Of a stretch of DNA of 64,000 bases, positions 42,786 through 55,749 are shown piece after piece. Under the pieces are notes generated by a model. It did not search any database. It saw only the letters and a program-made list of their open reading frames with translations, and was not told the origin of the DNA. Source of the stretch: Tillandsia leiboldiana (taxonomy: Eukaryota; Streptophyta; Magnoliopsida; Poales; Bromeliaceae); NCBI GenBank assembly GCA_029204045.2, contig CM055076.1:19098269-19162268 (forward strand). The letters are read 5' to 3'. The translations under genes were made by a program, and so were the position numbers. Position 1 is the first letter of the stretch. Each line of letters opens with the position of its first letter.

Positions 42786-43300
42786 GCTATGTATTGTATG
42801 TCTGTTATCGGGAAATAACTGTTTGTCTCAGGGAGATTAAGTTGCTACTAAATTGTGTTTTTTTTAATAAATATATTCAACAGTCCTTCTTTATACCTCC
42901 GTTGGAATTCAAACTCGGAAGCTCCCGTTCCGATAACATGTTAAACTACGTAAGACAATTATTAATAAGGCTGTCTCTAATTGAGTTTGATTGGTTGTTA
43001 CAAAAGGGAGACAAATTTCTTGTGCTTTGACTTATTAGTCCTCTCTATGAAATTTCCAATAAGCATTCTTAAGAATTTACTTCTCCCCAATTTTTCTTTG
43101 CTATGTATTGTATGCCTGTTATTGTGAAACAACTGTTTGTCGCAGGGAGATTAAGTTGCTATTAAATTATGTTTTTTTAATAAATATATTCAACATTTCT
43201 TCTCGTGGCTGGTCTTGAATCTTTTCTATAGCTCCGCTGGGATTCAAACTCAGAAGCTCCCGCTCTGATATTATGTTAAACTATGTTAGACAATTATTAT
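42786..43300 (+). repeat. Direct duplication of about 190 bp
   Basis: 42786-42963 and 43101-43300 share GCTATGTATTGTATG, GGGAGATTAAGTTGCTA, TTTAATAAATATATTCAACA, ATTCAAACTC(G/A)GAAGCTCCCG and ATGTTAAACTA. The GAAGCTCCCGCTCTGATATTATG part looks like a decayed retrotransposon primer-site complement, so an old LTR element end may be involved. Confidence 0.65.
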
Positions 43301-43929
43301 TCTTGGTAAGCTTAAGCTATCAGAGAACGGTGTTATGTATGAGCTCAAGGCTTTTTAATCGGACCGAGATGCGGATTTGATTTAAATAGGAGAGAATTAA
43401 GGGCCTAGTTAGAAGTCGGAATAAAATATTTAAGAACAACTTATTCGGTATAAAAATTTTGTAGAGTGATTGTAAGAAAGGAGGAGTTTGATTTTTATGT
43501 CTTAAAAGATCGTGATATTCGTGATTTGATAGAATAATATATTTTATTTATAAAGTGATTTATTTATCCGAAAAATTAACTTGAAAGCTAAACATACCAA
43601 ATATCTAATTTAAGATATTTGATCACACTTCTCATCCACCAAATAAATAAACTTCTCAAATATATTACGGAGACAACCCGAACAATATATTCATGTATCC
43701 AGACAGAACCTAAATGAATAATTGACAAAACGAAGTTAGAAGAAAAGTACAAAAAAAAAAAGGTTTTGTATTTTTCGATAAAACCGCAAAAATTATATAT
43801 GATAATTTTTTGCTAATACAAATGGAATATTTTTTTCATCATACATATCACTCAATCCCCAACAAAGTCAAAAATATCTACAAATGAATGGTGTATATAA
43901 CTAAGAAATATTTAAACAGCAGGTGCCAT
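43301..43929. other. A/T-rich intergenic DNA
   Basis: Unique A/T-rich sequence between the duplicated repeat and the resistance gene 2 promoter. No gene or element end recognised. Confidence 0.4.
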
Positions 43930-44150
43930 TAATTTCTCCTTTAGTATAGGAGTGGTGTGTGGGGCATTGATTGTCAACCTGACCAAAATTTTCTATGCTT
44001 TGACATGTGTGTCTTTCAAAACTAGCCATTTTTTTCGCAGCTCAACCTCTCTTGATTTACTCTTTCTCCAACTTTTGCACTCCAGGAGTTTGATGAATTG
44101 CATGCCCGAATAGTTGTGGAGTAGTAGGAGTTGGAGCTATTTGGAGGATT
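43930..44150 (+). promoter_or_regulatory. Promoter/5' leader of resistance gene 2
   Basis: CTTTGACATGT, TTTGCACTCCA and TTTGATGAATTGC match the leader of resistance gene 1 and the ghost leader at 19440-19500. TTGAC cores occur as CTTTGACATG, and in complement as TTGTCAACC near 43971. Confidence 0.45.
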
Positions 44151-44819
44151 ATGGCTTTTCCTTTCATAGCTGAATCGGTGGCGTCGGTGATCATCGAGAA
44201 TCTTGTTAGCACATGTTCATCCTACCTCGAGGCGTGCCCAGCAGCCAGCGGCATGCAGGACGAGCTCGAAAGGCTGCAGTATGCCCTTCCGCAAGTCCAG
44301 GCAGTTTTGACTGCAGTCGAGGAAGGTGCGTCGATCATGGCGCAGAACAAGGCGCTAAATACGTGGCTGTGGCAGCTCAGAGATGCCGTAGAGTGCGCGG
44401 AGGACGTGCTCGACGAGCTGGATTACTACGAGCTGGAGAAGACTATACAAGATCGAGATTACAAGGTGCGTGGCAATATTCTTTCTAAATTCAAGAGGAA
44501 ATTTGATAGTTTCGTTAATTGTATCTTTAGCGATGACACATTGAAGCGATTAAGGGAGGCTGTCAAAGGGTTAGATAGGGTTGTTGCCGGTATCGGGCCA
44601 CTCCTTCAACTTGTTACTGGGTTATATGGCCCTAACATTAAGCGTCAAAAGCTCGAGGAAGTTAAGAATGCTCGCGAGACTAGCTCCTTGTTAACCGAAA
44701 GTGAGGTTCTCGGACGAGACAAGGAGAGGGAACTAATAGTCGAATGGTTGATCAAACCGGGAGATGTCGATGACTTTGCTTTTACAATTGTTGGTATGGG
44801 TGGGCTCGGAAAGACTACC
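44151..44819 (+). pseudogene. Resistance gene 2 (CC-NB-ARC-LRR), exon 1 5' part
   Basis: Codons 1-223 of a close paralogue of resistance gene 1: same MA(F/L) start, coiled coil with EDVLDELDYYELE, and NB-ARC up to P-loop GMGGLGKTT (215-223). The chromovirus inserted right after the second Thr codon of the P-loop (target CTACC, 44815-44819). A transcript reading on would enter the LTR and stop within about 26 codons, leaving a coiled-coil-only product. The frame resumes exactly at 56500. Confidence 0.92.
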
Positions 44820-47776
44820 TGTCACGCCCCGGAACCCGGGCTCGCCAACAGATCCGCCGTGCACACGGGATTTCCCGCGTACACGAAGCACTGGTAACCT
44901 GCTCCGATATAATATGAACAATAAAAGAGCATAATACAGAGCTGAAGTAGAAGAACCACATAGTATCTCAGACTGGAACTACAAATAAAGCTGTAATAAG
45001 TACAATAATCTCCCAGCTCACCAAAATAATACAGTCAGCTGGCCAGCGCCAGACCCAAAATACCACAGTCTGAGTAAAGAGTACAACATCTGTCTAATAT
45101 CCACTCTCAGTCTCACAGGAGATCTATCTACTCAGCGATCCCCTTACCTTTATCAGCTGCCGATGGCCTAGCAGCTCCCGCAGACGACTCTGTAAAATAA
45201 GAAGAAGAAAGAGAGAAACAACAATGGGGGTGAGAACTACCAGATAAACCAGTAGCCTCCCCTAGTGGGTAAAACCTCAACTCTGACGTACCCACTAGGA
45301 CTACTCGAGGCAACAAGAAAGAACAGTGGTAAGCTATAAAGGCTGCTGAAAAAAGAAACTATCACCACTATGCCTCTAAATGCCATGTAGCATGAAATGA
45401 CTGTATGCAACAATACCAAACATGCCTGCCTGAAATAACTCAGTCTTGTGTCACTAGTAAAACTGGTACTGCTTGCTGTGCCTTGCCAAATCGGGTATGC
45501 TGGCCAATGCGTAACACCGATAGGGGATAGTTGCCAAATCGGGTATGCTTAACACCGATAGGGGATAGTTGTCTCAAAGACTCTAAGCATGTCTGCAACA
45601 CACTCCGGAGTGGCACTCGAGGGGAGCGACCCACACGAGTAAAATATCTCAGTAATAAGTATCAGAAGTGCCATAAACAGCAGGACTGGATTATGACTAT
45701 GATCAAGGTGGGAAAAACTATCCACTAAAGAAAACCCGATCCTCAGCTGATGCAAAATAGACCAGACTCATCCCCAATCTGATGCAAGGATAAATATCTG
45801 GTCGACCGCCTACTGTCCGCGGTCACCGCAATACCCCACAAATTCACAATCTAATGCAATCTCGACTACACTATCCCAAACCCCTGCTCACACTTGAGCA
45901 ACAAGCCTCTGGATGCACAGGACAACAATGAAACATGTACAAATCCCAAGATGATAGTGTAGCAATAAATAGTGGCTAACCGGATGAGCAAGAAAGCATG
46001 CAATTATTTAAAAGCTGTAGAAAAGTGTCAAATATTATTTTAAAAAGATTGATTGTTATAAAAGTTATTTGCATGCGAGATTATAGCTTTTGTCCCAAAC
46101 ACAGTGTCCCAATATAAGTCATCATATAATCTGTGGGGTTATATTAAATTTTAGGAGAGTTCGTCCCAGCGGTTCTCATCAATTGTCCTGTTAGTTTGTC
46201 CTGTTAGTTGTCCTGTTAGTTGTCCTGTTAGTTGGTCCCAATGGTTCTCATCAATTGTCATATTAGTTTGTCCCGATTGTTCTCATCAATTAAATTTTAG
46301 GGGAGTTCCAGTAATCCCAGTGAGCTTGTCAAAAATGAGGTAAGCAACAACCGCCCACCTTGAACAGCTCAGATCACACCCAGATAGTCTCCTGGCTGTC
46401 CACACTCCCCTAAAACTGCTGTCTGCCGAAAACGATGCCCTACAGCAACACACATTGCACAGGGTGTAACTATAGTATTCATAAAAATACATCTTTTGCT
46501 GTTTTTCAAATGGCACGAAAAGAGAGGAGTTTTTCACCTCTGTACAGTGCTCAGAAAAATCCAGAAAAATTACGGTTGCGTTCCTCGCGAAGAGTAGATC
46601 AAAATTGACTCTTTAAACGTCTCGATCTGATGCTCCTACGCTAAGATAAAAATCGGAGAAGTTGACACTGTCCAGAAATTTCCACAGCAAAAAGGGGGGT
46701 CAAAGAGGCCTCGGGAAACATACCAAAAGTACGAAATGGAGCAAAGTGATCAACACGGAAATCGAATCCTTACCTCTTAGGAACGCGCTGTCGCGAAAAT
46801 CGTCCAAAAATTCCTCCTGGTTAGCACTCAGGGAATTTCCGACGGAACTGCGACGGGAAATGGGCCGAAAAAGAGAACCGTCGCAGTGCGCCGCGTCGCA
46901 GATAGCTCACTAACTGTAACTCCAGAAATTCTGGAATTTTGAAGAGAGAGAGAGGAGAGAGAGAGGAAGAACTTTTGTAGAGGGCTCAAACTGAGATTCT
47001 CTCTCTAGAGCTCGGATTTCGAGGTGGGGAATGAGAGGGATGGGGATGCTATTTATAATGGGCCAAGGGAATCTTGGGCTCCACACCGGATCCGGATCCG
47101 AACAGGAAACACCGAAATTGGCCAACCAGGGTGCGCCAAGTGTCCACATAACAGGGAACAGCCTGTGCAAGCCCAATCAAAAAGTGCCACGTGTCCACGT
47201 GGTGCACGTGGTTGCTCCGCGCTCCGGGTTTTCCGGATCCTGTCAGCCAATAGGGGAGCGCCACGTGTCACCTTCCCACGTGTTTCTAGAAGCCGGCCAA
47301 CCAATGGGGAAGCGCCACGTGGCAAGGGGGGGTTTTCGGTGCACCCGGTGCACGCCATGCCGTGGACCGCGCACCAGCGCCCCCTGCCCGCGCTGCCCGC
47401 GCCGCGCGCCGCCGCCCTCTGCCGCTGTGCCGCCGCTGCCCGCCGCCGCCCGCCGCCGCTCGCCGCTCGCCGGAACAGTAATTCCGGCGGCCAGAGTTAC
47501 TGTTCCGGCGTGAACAGTACCGTGGTGCCGAAAAATTAAAGTAAATATACCGTTTCGATCGTTTTCGCGCGCTGAGTCCAAATACGACGTCCATTTCGCC
47601 AAATTCTCATCCGAAATTTTGCCGAAAGCCCCCGGAAAATCTCATTTGCTTCGATTTTCGCGCAGAGTCTATATTAAATGTCCAATTTTGATTCTACAAG
47701 CTCCGTTGCACTATATAAGCTCTCCGCAGTCACTGTTTAATGTTGCACAGTTCCTGCGGGAGTCCGGATCATCACA
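44820..47776 (-). repeat. 3' LTR of chromovirus in resistance gene 2
   Basis: 2957 bp with TG...CA ends. Substitutions against the 5' LTR include GCTTGCTG/GCCTGCTG near 45472, CAGAAAAATTACGG/CAAAAAAATTATGG near 46562 and TTTCGATCG/TTTCAATCG near 47555. It also has GTCCTGTTAGT-type short tandem repeats near 46190-46240. Confidence 0.95.
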
Positions 47777-47788
47777 TCCTCCCCCACT
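47777..47788 (-). other. Polypurine tract of chromovirus
   Basis: The minus strand reads AGTGGGGGAGGA directly abutting the 3' LTR. It is the second-strand priming site. Confidence 0.85.
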
Positions 47789-47829
47789 AAAAAGAGTTTC
47801 GTCCTCGAAACGAGACTAAACAATAATCC

Positions 47830-50800
47830 TCAGTCCGATGTCTCGAATAAGTAGGGGTGAGCATTCCTCATCTCCGACTCGAGCTCCCATGTAGCCTCGC
47901 GCTCGTCATGATTGCCCCATTGGATTTTCACATAGGGAATGGCCCGATTGCGCAATTCTCTCACCTCTCGGTTCAGAATTCGCAGTGGGCGCTCCTCATA
48001 CCTCAAATCTTCGCTAATCTCAAGCGGTGTGAAGTCGATGACGTGTGATGGGTCGAAGATATACTTCCTCAAAGTAGAAACATGAAATACATCATGGACA
48101 CCAGCAAGCCTTGGAGGAAGTGCGAGTCGGTAGGCAACTGGCCCGATACGCCCCAATACCTCAAAGGGTCCAATGTATCGGGGGCTAAGCTTTCCACGAA
48201 TGCCGAATCTCCTGATTCCTTTGGACGGCGAGACTTTCAGGAATACATGATCTCCAACTTGAAATTCTAAGTCTCGTCGCCGAACATCGGCATAACTCCT
48301 TTGTCGGCTTTGGGCGGTCTGAAGATGCTTTCGAATCACTCGGACCTTCTCCTCTGCCTCTATCAATACATCTGGTCCCAAGGTCCGCCTCTCGCCCACG
48401 TCACTCCAATAAAGCGGTGATCGACACTTGCGTCCATACAACGCTTCAAACGGAGCCATCTGAATGCTCGCTTGAAAGCTATTGTTGTACGCGAATTCAG
48501 CCAAAGATAAATGCCGAATCCACCCTCCGCCGAAATCCAGGACGCAAGCCCTCAACATGTCCTCCAGGATTTGTATAGTCCGCTCTGACTGCCCATCAGT
48601 CTGCGGATGAAAAGCCGTACTGAACCTGAGTTGAGTGCCCAAGGTTGTCTGCAAACTCATCCAGAAACGCGAAACAAACCTCGGGTCTCTATCTGATACA
48701 ATGGAGGCTGGTACTCCATGTAATCTAACTATCTCATCTAGATATAGCTGGGCTAGTCGCTCAAGTGGCCACGTAGTCTGCATGGGCAGAAAGTGCGCCG
48801 ACTTGGTAAGTCTATCTACAACTACCCAGATAGCGTCTGCTCCTCCCTGTGCCCTTGGCAATCCGACCACGAAATCCATCGTAATGTGGTCCCATTTCCA
48901 CTCGGGAATTGGGAGACTTTGTAACTTGCCAGCTGGCACTCGATGCTCAGCTTTCACCTGCTGACAAGTTAAACACTGAGCCACAAATCTCCCAATATCC
49001 CTCTTCATGCCTTTCCACCAGAAGTGTGCCTTGAGGTCCTTATACATCTTAGTCCCACCAGGATGTAGGGTATAAGGTGTATAATGGGCCTCTCGCAATA
49101 TCTGCTCTCTGATCTCCGCATCTATTGGCACACATGCTCGGTCTCTGTACCTTAGTACTCCCGAAGCATCTATTGTAAAGTCCCCTGACTGATCACTCGG
49201 AGTTTGATCTCTAATCCTGGTCAAGTGGGGGTCTTCACTCTGTTTCTCCCTGATCTTGTTTAGCAGAGTGGGCTGCAAGACTAAAGATGTCAGTCTAGCA
49301 GTGACCCTAGGGGACACAACCTCCAACTCGAGTCGTCTCATCTCCTCTAATAGCGGTGCCTGGTCTGTGATCAACACAGACAAACTTTGCACCGCCCTTC
49401 TACTCAAGGCGTCAGCGACCACATTAGCCTTGCCTGGGTGGTAGAGAATATCTACATCATAATCCTTTAATAGTTCTAACCACCTACGTTGCCTCAAATT
49501 TAGCTCCTTCTGCGTGAACAGATACTTTAGGCTCTTGTGGTCGGTGTAGATTTCACAGTGCTCTCCATACAGATAATGGCGCCAGAGCTTTAGCGCAAAC
49601 ACTACAGCTGCAAGCTCCAAGTCATGGGTAGGGTAATTTTTCTCATATTCTTTGAGTTGTCTAGATGCATATGCAATTACCCTCCCTTCCTGCATCAACA
49701 CACAACCGAGTCCACTGTGTGATGCGTCGCTGTAGATCACATATCCTTTTCCCATAACAGGAAGGGAAAGGATAGGAGCGGTCATCAGTCTATTCTTCAG
49801 CTCCTCAAAGCTCCTTTGACAGTCCTCACTCCAGATAAACTTCACTCCCTTACGCGTCAAGCGAGTGAGGGGTGTGGAGAGCTTCGCAAAGCCTTCCACA
49901 AACCGACGGTAATACCCAGCTAAACCCATAAAGCTACGTACCTCAGAAACCGTCGTCGGTCGGGGCCAATCACGGACTGCCTCAATCTTTGCTGGGTCTA
50001 CTGCCACACCTGCGGCGGAAATCACATGGCCTAAGAAGACTACCTCCCGAAGCCAAAACTCGCACTTTGCTAGCTTGGCAAACAATTTCTTCTCTCGCAG
50101 AAGTTGCAGCATAATCCTTAAGTGCTCCTCATGCTCAGCATCACTTCGGGAGTAGACCAAGATATCATCAATGAACACCACCACGAACCGGTCCAAATAA
50201 GGTCGGAAGATCCGGTTCATCAAATCCATGAACGCGGCAGGGGCATTAGTTAGCCCAAAAGGCATAACTATAAATTCATAATGCCCATACCGTGATCTAA
50301 ATGCCGTTTTCGGAATATCCTCGGCCTTTACTTTCAACTGGTGGTAACCGGATTGTAGATCTATCTTAGAGAAGACACAAGACCCTTGCAGCTGATCAAA
50401 AAGATCATCGATGCGCGGCAAAGGGTACTTGTTCTTGATGGTCACTTTATTTAATTCCCTATAGTCCACACACAATCGAAGTGACCCATCCTTCTTTTTC
50501 ACGAATAGCACCGGCGCTCCCCAAGGCGACACACTCGGCCTAATAAAGCCCTTGTCCATCAAATCCTGGAGTTGCGCCTTAAGCTCTCGCAGCTCAGCTG
50601 GTGCCATCCGGTAAGGAGCCTTTGAGATTGGCGCAGTTCCCGGAACTACGTCAATCACAAACTCAATCTCCCTATCTGGCGGCATGCTAGTCAGCTCAGG
50701 TGGGAAAACATCCGGGAACTCGCGGGCAATAGGGATATCCCCGAGTCCCGGTGCCGCCGTAGGCCCCTCAACAACACTAGCCAAAAAGGCTACACATCCT

Positions 50801-51289
50801 CGATGGATCATCTGCCTTGCTCGGGAAGTCGAGACCAAAGAGGCAAAGAAAGCACTCTGACAACCCCGGTATACTAACATCTCCTGGCCCGGCTCTCTAA
50901 AAGTGACAGTCCTTGCGGCACAGTCAATAGTCGCGAAATACCGAGCCAGCCAGTCCATCCCTAGAACCACATCAAAGTCCCTTAACTGTCTCAAGACCAA
51001 CAGGTCTGCTGGCATAATCCAGGACTCGATTTGCATCGGGCAGGACCAACAGCACTCCTCCACGTGCAAAGTGTGATCGGGAATCTGAACCTCTCGTGCA
51101 CGTGGTAAAAGTCCTACCTCTAACCCATGTAATGATGCAAATGATCTACTGATAAAAGAATGCGATGCTCCAGTATCAAATAATGTACGAGTCCTAATGC
51201 CAGAAAGTAAGGTGATACCTGCCACCACGTGATCTGCTGCCGAAGAGTCCTCTACCTGCGCAGCATACACTCGCCCACTCTGGGCTGGA
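47830..51289 (-). CDS. Pol region of chromovirus polyprotein
   Basis: A 1146-codon open frame from a Met at 51270 to 47830; the frame is open further up to the TRIM at 51295, so that Met is probably not a real start. In order: protease DTGAS (Asp 32); reverse transcriptase with VDYRELNK, MPFGLTNAPAAF and FIDD (Asp 368/369); RNase H YSDASHSG (Asp 515). Integrase has an HHCC zinc site (His 729, His 736, Cys 766, Cys 769) and a DDE triad (Asp 799, Asp 860, Glu 896; 35 residues between the last two). A C-terminal chromodomain-like segment is near 1100-1146 (VKIQWGNHDEREATWE). No stop or frameshift lies within pol. It was one gag-pol frame: the 581 bases of TRIM plus duplication account exactly for the register between gag and pol. 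Confidence 0.95.
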
Positions 51290-51294
51290 GGGCG

Positions 51295-51870
51295 TGTAAC
51301 ACCCCCGGAATTTGGATTAGTCCTCTATATAAATGATATAATAGGACTAAATCTCTAACCCGGCTATAGCATTTTGGATGGTAGCAAGATCCAAGAGGAA
51401 CATGAGAGTTAAGCGTGCTAGAGCTAGAGTAGTTCTAGGATGGGTGACCCCCTGGGAAGTGGGGCGTCACAATTGGTATCAGAGCCATTCACCAGCCGGA
51501 AATGTGAGATGAGTCTCGGCTGAGCCAGGGTTATATAGCGGGAAGAGCGAGGCTCCCCGGCTAATGACCGTTGTGAGTGGAGTGCAGCTCCTCACAAGGT
51601 CGGCTAAGGCTAGCGAGACGAGTCTCACATCGCCTGGTGCTTGTGAGTGTGCTTGAGCCTGACGTGGACGTCAGGGCTTAAAGGGGGGAAGAATGTAACA
51701 CCCCCGGAATTTGGATTAGTCCTCTATATAAATGATATAATAGGACTAAATCTCTAACCCGGCTATAGCATTTTGGATGGTAGCAAGATCCAAGAGGAAC
51801 ATGAGAGTTAAGCGTGCTAGAGCTAGAGTAGTTCTAGGATGGGTGACCCCCTGGGAAGTGGGGCGTCACA
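51295..51870 (+). mobile_element. TRIM retrotransposon, family 1, nested in gag-pol
   Basis: 576 bp. LTRs 51295-51471 and 51694-51870 are both 177 bp and look identical base for base. Primer site TGGTATCAGAGCC begins at 51474; polypurine tract AAAGGGGGGAAGAA is just before the right LTR. Target duplication GGGCG lies at 51290-51294 and 51871-51875. It lies opposite in strand to its host element and separates the gag zinc-knuckle tail from protease. Same family as 6973-7542. Confidence 0.96.
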
Positions 51871-53228
51871 GGGCGATACTCCGTGGGATAGGAAGAAGAT
51901 GGCCTGCTTGCTGGAGCATATGGCCGCTGAGCCGTCGACCGTTGCTGAGACGAAGAAGGAGCAGCTGCTGAAGAAGGAGCCGTCGATGGCGCATAAGGGC
52001 AAGTAGCTCGGACGTGGCCAGACTGTCCACATCTATAGCAGCGACCAAACCTCAGATCACAAGTATCAGAGGTATGCTGTCCCTGACAGAAAATGCACCT
52101 AACCGTAGCCTGGGGCTGCCTCGCCTGCTGCCTCTGTCGCGGAGGCCCTTGCTGCCGCGACTGCGATCTCTGTTGATGCGAATGCTGTTGCTGCTGATGC
52201 TGCGGTGGCCTCTGGGATCCACCAGGCCCTCGCCGCTCAGAACGCCCGCGGCCGGAAAACTGAGGCCGTGGCGGTCGTGGCGGCCTCCAAGAACTGGCCT
52301 GTCCTCCGTCGTCCTGCGCTGGTCGCTTCCTGTCTGCGCCTTGAGCGACCAGGCCCCCACGTCTGGCGACGACGTGGTCTCCCCTCTCAACCCACTAGGC
52401 ATGCTCTGCTGCCCCCTCCAAGGTTTGTAGTCTCTGGGCATGCACCAGAGTATAGATCTCTGGGCGCAGGCCCGACTCAAAGAGCTCCACCTGGTGCGGT
52501 CCGTCCCTGGCGACGTAAGGTACGCAGTTGAGTAACCGCGTGAACTCCTGAAAGTAGTCCAATGCTGTCCGGTCGCCTTGCTGAAGATTCTTCAGATCAT
52601 CTTCCAGCTTTTTCTTCATACTCGTGGAAAAGTACGTATCCAGGATCATCCTCTTGAACTCTGACCAGGGTAGCTGTCGAGTGATCTGAAACTCCAGGGG
52701 CTCCACCCGACGCCACCATGCATCAGCGTCCCCGTCTAAGCAGTGTACAGCCATATGTACCCTGTACTTCTGGTCAATGAAGAAGTCCCGGAATAACTTC
52801 TCCATTGACGAAAGCCAAGTCCCGATCTCCCACGGCTGAGTATTCCGCCCTGAAAACCTGGGCGGTCCCCGCTTACAGAACTGAGTAAGTTTGTCAGCAA
52901 TCTCCTGCTCCTCCGCAGGAGTCAATGGCCGGATTGCTCCCTGAGCAACAGGGGATGCCGTGGTCACCGGTCCAACTGGGGAAGCCACAGCAGGGGAGGG
53001 TGGTACGGGAGAACTCTCAGGGGGTGCAACAACAGGCTGCGCCCTCTGTTCTAACATCTGCGTCAGCCGACCCATGGCCTCCTCCTGACGCCGCACGGCC
53101 TCTGACATCTGGGCCATCTGAGCCTGAAGCTCCTGCACCTCACTCTGCTGGCCTTGCTCGGACTCCTCCGGCTCGGGCTCAGAGGAAGAAGGCTGCGAAC
53201 GCGTCAACATTCTACGTTGCGGAGGCAT
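51871..53228 (-). pseudogene. Gag region of chromovirus, broken by TAG and TRIM
   Basis: Probable start Met at 53228 (MPPQRRMLTRSQ; an upstream in-frame Met at 53261 is also possible). The gag domain has LSSMEKLFRDFF, HCLDGDADAWWRR, TYFSTSMKKK and FESGLRPEIYTLV. An in-frame TAG at 52395-52397 follows ..LEGAAEHA. Beyond it the same frame continues open through an Arg/Gln-rich stretch and CCHC knuckle CYRCGQSGHVRATC, to the TRIM at 51870. Two lesions thus separate gag from pol. Confidence 0.88.
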
Positions 53229-53500
53229 CCTACCACAAGAAACCACACTCAGTATCATCACCCCACACGACCCAATCTAGCGAAAGTTAAAGACATTCTC
53301 CTATTTCTGTGACTTTATGTTGTCTGCAGCCAACATAACAGTCTACCAGAAGTAGGCTATGTCGATCCCTCTTCCTTCATTGGAAGAGTTAAATAAGTAA
53401 CACAACGACTTCCGCAAAATTGTCACATCTCTCGCACCCTATCATCCTAGGGTCTGCCAAAAGCCTAGGGTTTCCTAAGTCCCAACTGACCTATCCCTAA

Positions 53501-53512
53501 GCTCTGATACCA
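53501..53512 (-). other. Primer-binding site of chromovirus
   Basis: The minus strand reads TGGTATCAGAGC (Met-tRNA type), 8 bases inside the 5' LTR edge at 53520/53521. Confidence 0.88.
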
Positions 53513-55749
53513 ACTTAATCTGTCACGCCCCGGAACCCGGGCTCGCCAACAGATCCGCCGTGCACACGGGATTTCCCGCGTACACGAAGCACTGGTAACC
53601 TGCTCCGATATAATATGAACAATAAAAGAGCATAATACAGAGCTGAAGTAGAAGAACCACATAGTATCTCAGACTGGAACTACAAATAAAGCTGTAATAA
53701 GTACAATAATCTCCCAGCTCACCAAAATAATACAGTCAGCTGGCCAGCGCCAGACCCAAAATACCACAGTCTGAGTAAAGAGTACAACATCTGTCTAATA
53801 TCCACTCTCAGTCTCACAGGAGATCTATCTACTCAGCGATCCCCTTACCTTTATCAGCTGCCGATGGCCTAGCAGCTCCCGCAGACGACTCTGTAAAATA
53901 AGAAGAAGAAAGAGAGAAACAACAATGGGGGTGAGAACTACCAGATAAACCAGTAGCCTCCCCTAGTGGGTAAAACCTCAACTCTGACGTACCCACTAGG
54001 ACTACTCGAGGCAACAAGAAAGAACAGTGGTAAGCTATAAAGGCTGCTGAAAAAAGAAACTATCACCACTATGCCTCTAAATGCCATGTAGCATGAAATG
54101 ACTGTATGCAACAATACCAAACATGCCTGCCTGAAATAACTCAGTCTTGTGTCACTAGTAAAACTGGTACTGCCTGCTGTGCCTTGCCAAATCGGGTATG
54201 CTGGCCAATGCGTAACACCGATAGGGGATAGTTGCCAAATCGGGTATGCTTAACACCGATAGGGGATAGTTGTCTCAAAGACTCTAAGCATGTCTGCAAC
54301 ACACTCCGGAGTGGCACTCGAGGGGAGCGACCCACACGAGTAAAATATCTCAGTAATAAGTATCAGAAGTGCCATAAACAGCAGGACTGGATTATGACTA
54401 TGATCAAGGTGGGAAAAACTATCCACTAAAGAAAACCCGATCCTCAGCTGATGCAAAATAGACCAGACTCATCCCCAATCTGATGCAAGGATAAATATCT
54501 GGTCGACCGCCTACTGTCCGCGGTCACCGCAATACCCCACAAATTCACAATCTAATGCAATCTCGACTACACTATCCCAAACCCCTGCTCACACTTGAGC
54601 AACAAGCCTCTGGATGCACAGGACAACAATGAAACATGTACAAATCCCAAGATGATAGTGTAGCAATAAATAGTGGCTAACCGGATGAGCAAGAAAGCAT
54701 GCAATTATTTAAAAGCTGTAGAAAAGTGTCAAATATTATTTTAAAAAGATTGATTGTTATAAAAGTTATTTGCATGCGAGATTATAGCTTTTGTCCCAAA
54801 CACAGTGTCCCAATATAAGTCATCATATAATCTGTGGGGTTATATTAAATTTTAGGAGAGTTCGTCCCAGCGGTTCTCATCAATTGTCCTGTTAGTTTGT
54901 CCTGTTAGTTGTCCTGTTAGTTGTCCTGTTAGTTGGTCCCAATGGTTCTCATCAATTGTCATATTAGTTTGTCCCGATTGTTCTCATCAATTAAATTTTA
55001 GGGGAGTTCCAGTAATCCCAGTGAGCTTGTCAAAAATGAGGTAAGCAACAACCGCCCACCTTGAACAGCTCAGATCACACCCAGATAGTCTCCTGGCTGT
55101 CCACACTCCCCTAAAACTGCTGTCTGCCGAAAACGATGCCCTACAGCAACACACATTGCACAGGGTGTAACTATAGTATTCATAAAAATACATCTTTTGC
55201 TGTTTTTCAAATGGCACGAAAAGAGAGGAGTTTTTCACCTCTGTACAGTGCTCAGAAAAATCCAAAAAAATTATGGTTGCGTTCCACGCGAAGAGTAGAT
55301 CAAAATTGACTCTTTAAACGTCTCGATCTGATGCTCCTACGCCAAGATAAAAATCGGAGAAGTTGACACTGTCCAGAAATTTCCACAGCAAAAAGGGGGG
55401 TCAAAGAGGCCTCGGGAAACATACCAAAAGTACGAAATGGAGCAAAGTGATCAACACGGAAATCGAATCCTTACCTCTTAGGAACGCGCTGTCGCGAAAA
55501 TCGTCCAAAAATTCCTCCTGGTTAGCACTCAGGGAATTTCCGACGGAACTGCGACGGGAAATGGGCCGAAAAAGAGAACCGTCGCAGTGCGCCGCGTCGC
55601 AGATAGCTCACTAACTGTAACTCCAGAAATTCTGGAATTTTGAAGAGAGAGAGAGGAGAGAGAGAGGAAGAACTTTTGTAGAGGGCTCAAACTGAGATTC
55701 TCTCTCTAGAGCTCGGATTTCGAGGTGGGGAATGAGAGGGATGGGGATG

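Noticed and set aside
47024..47602. Overlapping open frames of 100-170 codons on both strands
   Set aside because: They lie in the GC-rich U3 of the LTR, recur with altered frames in the other LTR (55725-56312), and show no domain.
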